A DNA stretch of 64,000 bases, from the NCBI GenBank assembly GCA_039105265.1, contig JAPFFF010000005.1, forward strand, positions 620,001 to 684,000, given 5' to 3'. Below the pieces are notes generated by a model. That model had not been told where the DNA came from. It worked only from the letters and a program-made list of their open reading frames with translations, and ran no database searches. Positions 60,369-64,000 of this stretch are shown piece by piece. The translations under genes and the position numbers were made by a program. The stretch comes from Tritrichomonas musculus (Eukaryota; Parabasalia; Tritrichomonadida; Tritrichomonadidae). Every line of letters starts with the position of its first letter. Positions within the stretch are counted from its first letter, which is position 1.

Positions 60369-60530
60369 TTATCCCTTTCGGCCGTACGCCGTAATTGAAG
60401 ATTTTTTTATGTAAAGTATTCAAAAAGTTGCACTTTTGCCGTGTGCCGTAGAAATTTTGTAAAATAAAATATTCAATGAACGACCAAATAGCCGTATTTT
60501 ACAAAACCGCCGAAGGGCTAAATATAGTGA
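60369..60530. mobile_element. Possible small inverted-repeat element with GC-rich ends
   Basis: The left end (TAGTTATCCCTTTCGGCCG) and the inverted right end (TATTTAGCCCTTCGGCGG) are similar but not identical. The interior carries several GCCGTA words (GCCGTACGCCGTA, GCCGTGTGCCGTAG, GCCGTATTT). GC islands of this kind stand out from the AT-rich surroundings. Degenerate MITE is the best guess. Confidence 0.4.
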
Positions 60531-60625
60531 TAATTAAGTGATATCAAATATTTATTAAGCATGCTAGATATTTTTTATTTTAATAAAAATATCAACAGTA
60601 AAAATAATAAGACAAAAAGTCCTTT

Positions 60626-60873
60626 TTAAGGTACAAATCCAGTACGTTTAGTAACCGCAATTTTTTTTGACATTCTCAAAGAATAAAATGACATGTTAAA
60701 TAAAAAACGATTATTTTCATCCATTTCATATAACATGTCATAGTGTTTTTTTTAAATTGTAAATAAGTGTCAAAAACAAACCTAGTCAATTTAAACTTTT
60801 TCAGAGACATGAAACTATACAAATAATAAACGTTCTCCTGTTCAAAAAATAACGTACTGGATTTGTACCTTAA
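60626..60873. mobile_element. Short TTAA-flanked inverted-repeat element (MITE, 248 bp with duplications)
   Basis: TTAA followed by GGTACAAATCCAGTACGTT at the left and the exact inverse followed by TTAA at the right. The 19-bp perfect terminal repeats and TTAA duplications point to a TTAA-target superfamily (piggyBac or Kolobok type). A TA target with longer repeats starting AAGGT is the alternative. No coding capacity. Confidence 0.82.
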
Positions 60874-61234
60874 AGATATTCAATAAAGTTAACGATCATA
60901 AATATGACTTATCAATTTCACTCAAATTTTTCTGAGATTTATAATATTTCGACAAATGAAAATTGAATTATCATTGAAATCATTGATGGTTTGAAAGATA
61001 GATAGAAATTCTCATCATTTTTTAAAAGATCGAAGAAGAGAAAAAGCCCATGAGTTGATTCCTGGTGCCTTCATCTTAAATGCATCATTTTTTGCTCACC
61101 AGAAAAATCAAACAAAGAAGAAAAGAAGAGAAGAAAATTAACTTTAATTTTTCATTAATGAAATTGCAAACTAAAAGAAATATATATTGTGAAGAAAAGA
61201 TCCTCAATTTCAATACAGCTAAAGGAAAGCTTTG
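60874..61234. other. Intergenic, no gene seen
   Basis: Contains an A/G-rich GAAGAAGAGAAAAAG stretch and a single GGTGCCTTCAT word at 61053 that resembles half of the hairpins further on. No gene. Confidence 0.55.
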
Positions 61235-61560
61235 GTGCCTTGTATAAGGCACTTTAACAGCAATCTTTTATTTAAAAATAATTTTAATTTTTTTCGAACC
61301 AAACATATGGTTGGATAATTGAAGGAAGACAACCCGTGCCTTGTATAAGGCATATTAACAGCAATCTAAAACAACTTTTATCAAAATCTTGATAAGTAAT
61401 TTGGTGTCTTGTATAAGACACTTAGACAGCTATTTAATTTGAAGTAATTTTCTTTAATCTTATTTAAATAGCCTTTGATGATCAACAATGACGAAAAAAA
61501 GGAGAGACCATATTTATAGAATGAGTGCCTTGTATAAGGCACCTTAACTGCTATTTAATC
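61235..61560 (+). repeat. Four hairpin repeats GTGCCTT-GTAT-AAGGCAC with conserved tail
   Basis: Hairpins at 61235-61252, 61336-61353, 61404-61421 and 61525-61542. Loop GTAT is invariant. The third has GTGTCTT/AAGACAC, a paired change that keeps the stem; the second ends with a wobble pair. Each is followed by a tail: TTTAACAGCAATCT, ATTAACAGCAATCT, TTAGACAGCTATTT or CTTAACTGCTATTT. Spacings are about 101, 68 and 121 bases. Could be a structured RNA, processing sites or a degenerate minisatellite. Confidence 0.7.
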
Positions 61561-61687
61561 AAAAAAAGTTTTTTTTTTTATTATTATATAAGTAATTATC
61601 TCTTTTCGATTGTCAGAAGATTGAATATTAGGAACATTTTTCATAATACATTGGTTGCTATTTAAATAAATAAATAAATAAATAAAT

Positions 61688-61719
<32 letters not shown>

Positions 61720-63420
61720 GATTTTATTTTTGAACTAAAAAATATTAATGTAGAATTCAAATAAATTAAAAGGAAATAAAAAATCAAAAGGCAATATTTG
61801 AATAATATTCATTTAGATTTACCATTTTATGATAGATCGCCAATATACGATTATTTTTGATAATATTTTATTGCTTTATTAATATCATTCCTAACATGAC
61901 TCACTCCAAGATAAATATCACCAAAAATAAACTGAGATAGACAAAAATCTTGATTTCTAAAAATCAAATACTTTGGTGACTAACGATTAAAAATCATTCA
62001 AAAATTTATTGAATTTGTAATTTGATAAAAGATCCTAAATAATGACTCAATTTTGGTCACAATGAATTACTTTTCAACCAATTTTGATTACCTTTCTAAT
62101 TTTTTTCTATCTAAGATATTTATTTTTTGAGTATTTGATTGAAAATTCTTTTAAGTTATTCAAGTTATTATATTTAAAAATGATATCATTTTGAGACAAG
62201 AGAAAAAAAATATTAAATTTTAAGTGATCACTTAACCATACGCAAATTCATTGAAATTGTTAATATAAATAAAATAATCAATTCAATATTTGAAAGATCA
62301 TTCAAATTTGAATATAAATGGCTCTCAAATTTAATATTTTTTATTTTATATCTAGAACCATTAACAAATATTGAGCCATTTTAACCAATATGTTAAAAGT
62401 ATTTTTAATTCTCATTTAATTAAACATGGGAATTAGGAGATTTTTGATATTTAGCTCTGAATATTATTATTATATAATATTGCAGAGTAGATGCAACAAA
62501 TTCAAAACATGATCGTATTTTTTGGAAATGTGATATGAAAATTATATTTTTTTCTAAATTTTTTATCAGTTGTATTTATTATTTCGGAAAGTAAATAATA
62601 AAATATATGTTGCAATGAGTTGTTTATTGATATTTAATATAGTGCATGCTAAATAATTATAAATTGTAAACTTTTTTGTTGGTTATTAGTATTTTTTTTT
62701 ATTAAAAGCAAGGTTCCAATGAAAGGAACCTTTTTATAATAGACTGGAAAATATTTTAATATATGTAAAAATGATTAATCATGATATTAATTCAAATTTT
62801 TTAGATAATTATAACTGATAAAAAAAATTTAGAATTTCTTTGGGTTTAAAGCTGGATTCATGGGATAGTTAAGAACTTGCAGATTCACTAAGTTGGAAAT
62901 CTTTCATTTAATAATTCAAATCCAATTCAAAAAGATAATTTAAAAAGAAAGAATTCAATTTTTTGTTTTGTTACAAAATTTTTCACATTTTTGTAGAACG
63001 TAAGATCAAAACTGTTTTTGTAAAACGTATCTAATAAAGAATTGTGCATATAATAAAAATTATTTGTATTGAAAAATGACCAAATATGAATACAATTTAT
63101 GGCTCTCAAATTTTCAAGAACTTTTTGAATAAATTGAGATGTACGATACGGCCACCTCTATATTTTTATTTTATGATCATTAATTGATATTTTGAATAGA
63201 TCTTTTCAAATTATTAAACCAAAATATCATTTATTACTATATTTACAGATGTTATTAACCAAAAGATCTGATCAAATTTTGGTATTCTGTTCAGAAATCG
63301 CATTTGATTAAAACCAAAATTGAATGCAAAATGATCGTTACAATTTTTTTTCCAAAAAAAAAAAAATATTTCCTAAACGGCTGTATCAATCATTATTTAT
63401 TATTATTAATCATGAATTTA
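61561..63420. other. Intergenic, AT-rich
   Basis: Contains (AAAT)n followed by a run of about 28 A (61662-61715), a hairpin AAGGTTCC-AATGAAA-GGAACCTT at 62710-62732 followed by TTT, and AAGTGATCACTT near 62222. No gene seen; the 60-codon frame at 62927 has no recognisable content. Confidence 0.65.
62710..62732. repeat. Hairpin AAGGTTCC / GGAACCTT followed by T run
   Basis: Eight-base perfect arms around AATGAAA, then TTTATAAT. GGTTCC/GGAACC words also edge the elements near 15730 and 54417, so this may be a two-ended relic of the same kind rather than a terminator. Confidence 0.6.
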
Positions 63421-63984
63421 TTAAGTTTTAAAATTAATAAGATTTGCATAGAAAAGCAAATTTTCTATAGCAGCATTTAGCTTGTCAACTTCTTCCACTG
63501 GAAAATCACACAAGTGAGGCAAAACAAATTTATAAATCCCAACAGCTTCCGAGATATAATAATCTAATTTTTGATGAGTTAATGATCCAGGTTCTAGCAT
63601 AAACAACAATGAGTAACCGCTAACTAAAACTGATGTTGCATGTTCAATTGAATAGATGAAAAATGGGCTGAAATCTTTATGCAAATAGTCTTTAATACTA
63701 GAATATTGTTCTTGTATATCCTTCGTATTTCGTCTGATTTCTTTCCAGCTGAAATAATAGGAATTATTTTTTGGATTAATTGGAGAAATCGTGAATGTGT
63801 GATCAATATCGCTTAAGTCTTCTTCTTCTTCATTTTCATTTATAATAGTAATTCCTCCATCTTCTTCTTCATTTTCAAAGTAACCACCAATTTCATGCAA
63901 GTGGTCTTCTATGTTGATTGCATTGTAGTCATTGTTAAAACGATCAGCTCTGCTACAACCGTCATCGTCACTACCTCCAAACAT
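63421..63984 (-). CDS. Hypothetical acidic protein, possibly running off the right edge
   Basis: 187 residues from the ATG at 63984; the frame stays open to the window edge, so the start may lie further right. Acidic Asp/Glu/Asn-rich first 65 residues (ENEEEDGG, NENEEEEDLSDID), then a helical domain of about 110 residues (SPFFIYSIEHATSVLVSGYS, LDYYISEAVGIYKFVLPHLC). No family recognised. The helical part could be a fragment of a longer conserved protein. AT-rich codon use like its neighbours. Confidence 0.6.
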   Translation of the reverse strand: MFGGSDDDGCSRADRFNNDYNAINIEDHLHEIGGYFENEEEDGGITIINENEEEEDLSDIDHTFTISPINPKNNSYYFSWKEIRRNTKDIQEQYSSIKDYLHKDFSPFFIYSIEHATSVLVSGYSLLFMLEPGSLTHQKLDYYISEAVGIYKFVLPHLCDFPVEEVDKLNAAIENLLFYANLINFKT

Positions 63985-64000
63985 CGGCCTAAAAAATCTT

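Noticed and set aside
61235-61542. GTGCCTTGTATAAG considered as a Tc1-type transposon end
   Set aside because: All four copies are in the same orientation with their own hairpin and tail; no paired inverted ends or TA duplications were found.

Overview
The window looks like nuclear DNA of a trichomonad parabasalid. Tritrichomonas foetus or a close relative is my best guess, below species certainty. The reasons are the strong A+T bias, intron-free genes, a Polinton/Maverick element, Sel1-repeat and BspA-type (LRR_5) proteins, several PPP phosphatases, pseudokinase-Sel1 fusions, and Asn/Asp simple repeats inside coding sequence. No mitochondrial or bacterial operon context is visible.

Layout. 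Positions 1-15554 are the right-hand part of a Polinton/Maverick; its left part, expected to hold the packaging ATPase and protease, lies outside the window. Visible parts are two copies of a small pVI-like protein, a double jelly-roll major capsid gene, small structural candidates, a 1282-residue fibre-like protein, an rve integrase, and a protein-primed family B DNA polymerase with an HNH-like insert. A tandem-repeat/terminal region follows. The element seems to have landed inside a copy of a short inverted-repeat transposon whose complete sister copy sits at 53824-54301. A 1.2 kb hAT-like non-autonomous element (16806-18018) follows.

From 18.2 to 57.8 kb the window is ordinary host coding DNA. 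It holds a TMEM62-like membrane metallophosphoesterase, an ACE1/Nup85-like helical protein, an XRN-type 5'-3' exonuclease, tRNA-Ala(CGC), a pseudokinase-Sel1 protein and a thioredoxin-fold membrane protein without a CxxC. It continues with a PPP pseudophosphatase, a coiled-coil protein, a bacterial-type PHP histidinol phosphatase, a BTB-like/LRR_5/Sel1 mosaic and a decayed Sel1 gene. Two divergent coiled-coil genes, an intact PPP phosphatase, a PP2A B56 regulatory subunit and a GBP/atlastin-like GTPase with a CaaX-like C-terminus complete it. Several belong to phosphoprotein-phosphatase signalling (intact PPP, pseudo-PPP, B56). Positions 55-60 kb also hold decayed genes: two BspA-type LRR genes and a transketolase fragment. 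The last 3.3 kb before the final gene is non-coding and carries small inverted-repeat elements.

The most novel signals are non-coding. Two loci (about 22.23-22.53 kb and 48.76-48.93 kb) carry in all five copies of a roughly 50-nt hairpin module. The stems differ in sequence but still pair, and the loop is conserved (CCCTGCAGAAGA, with a self-complementary CTGCAG). Both loci share flanking boxes at matching distances, which suggests an undescribed structured RNA or miniature repeat family. A third locus (61.23-61.54 kb) has four hairpins of the type GTGCCTT-GTAT-AAGGCAC, one with a compensatory pair change, each followed by a conserved TTAACAGCAATCT-like tail.
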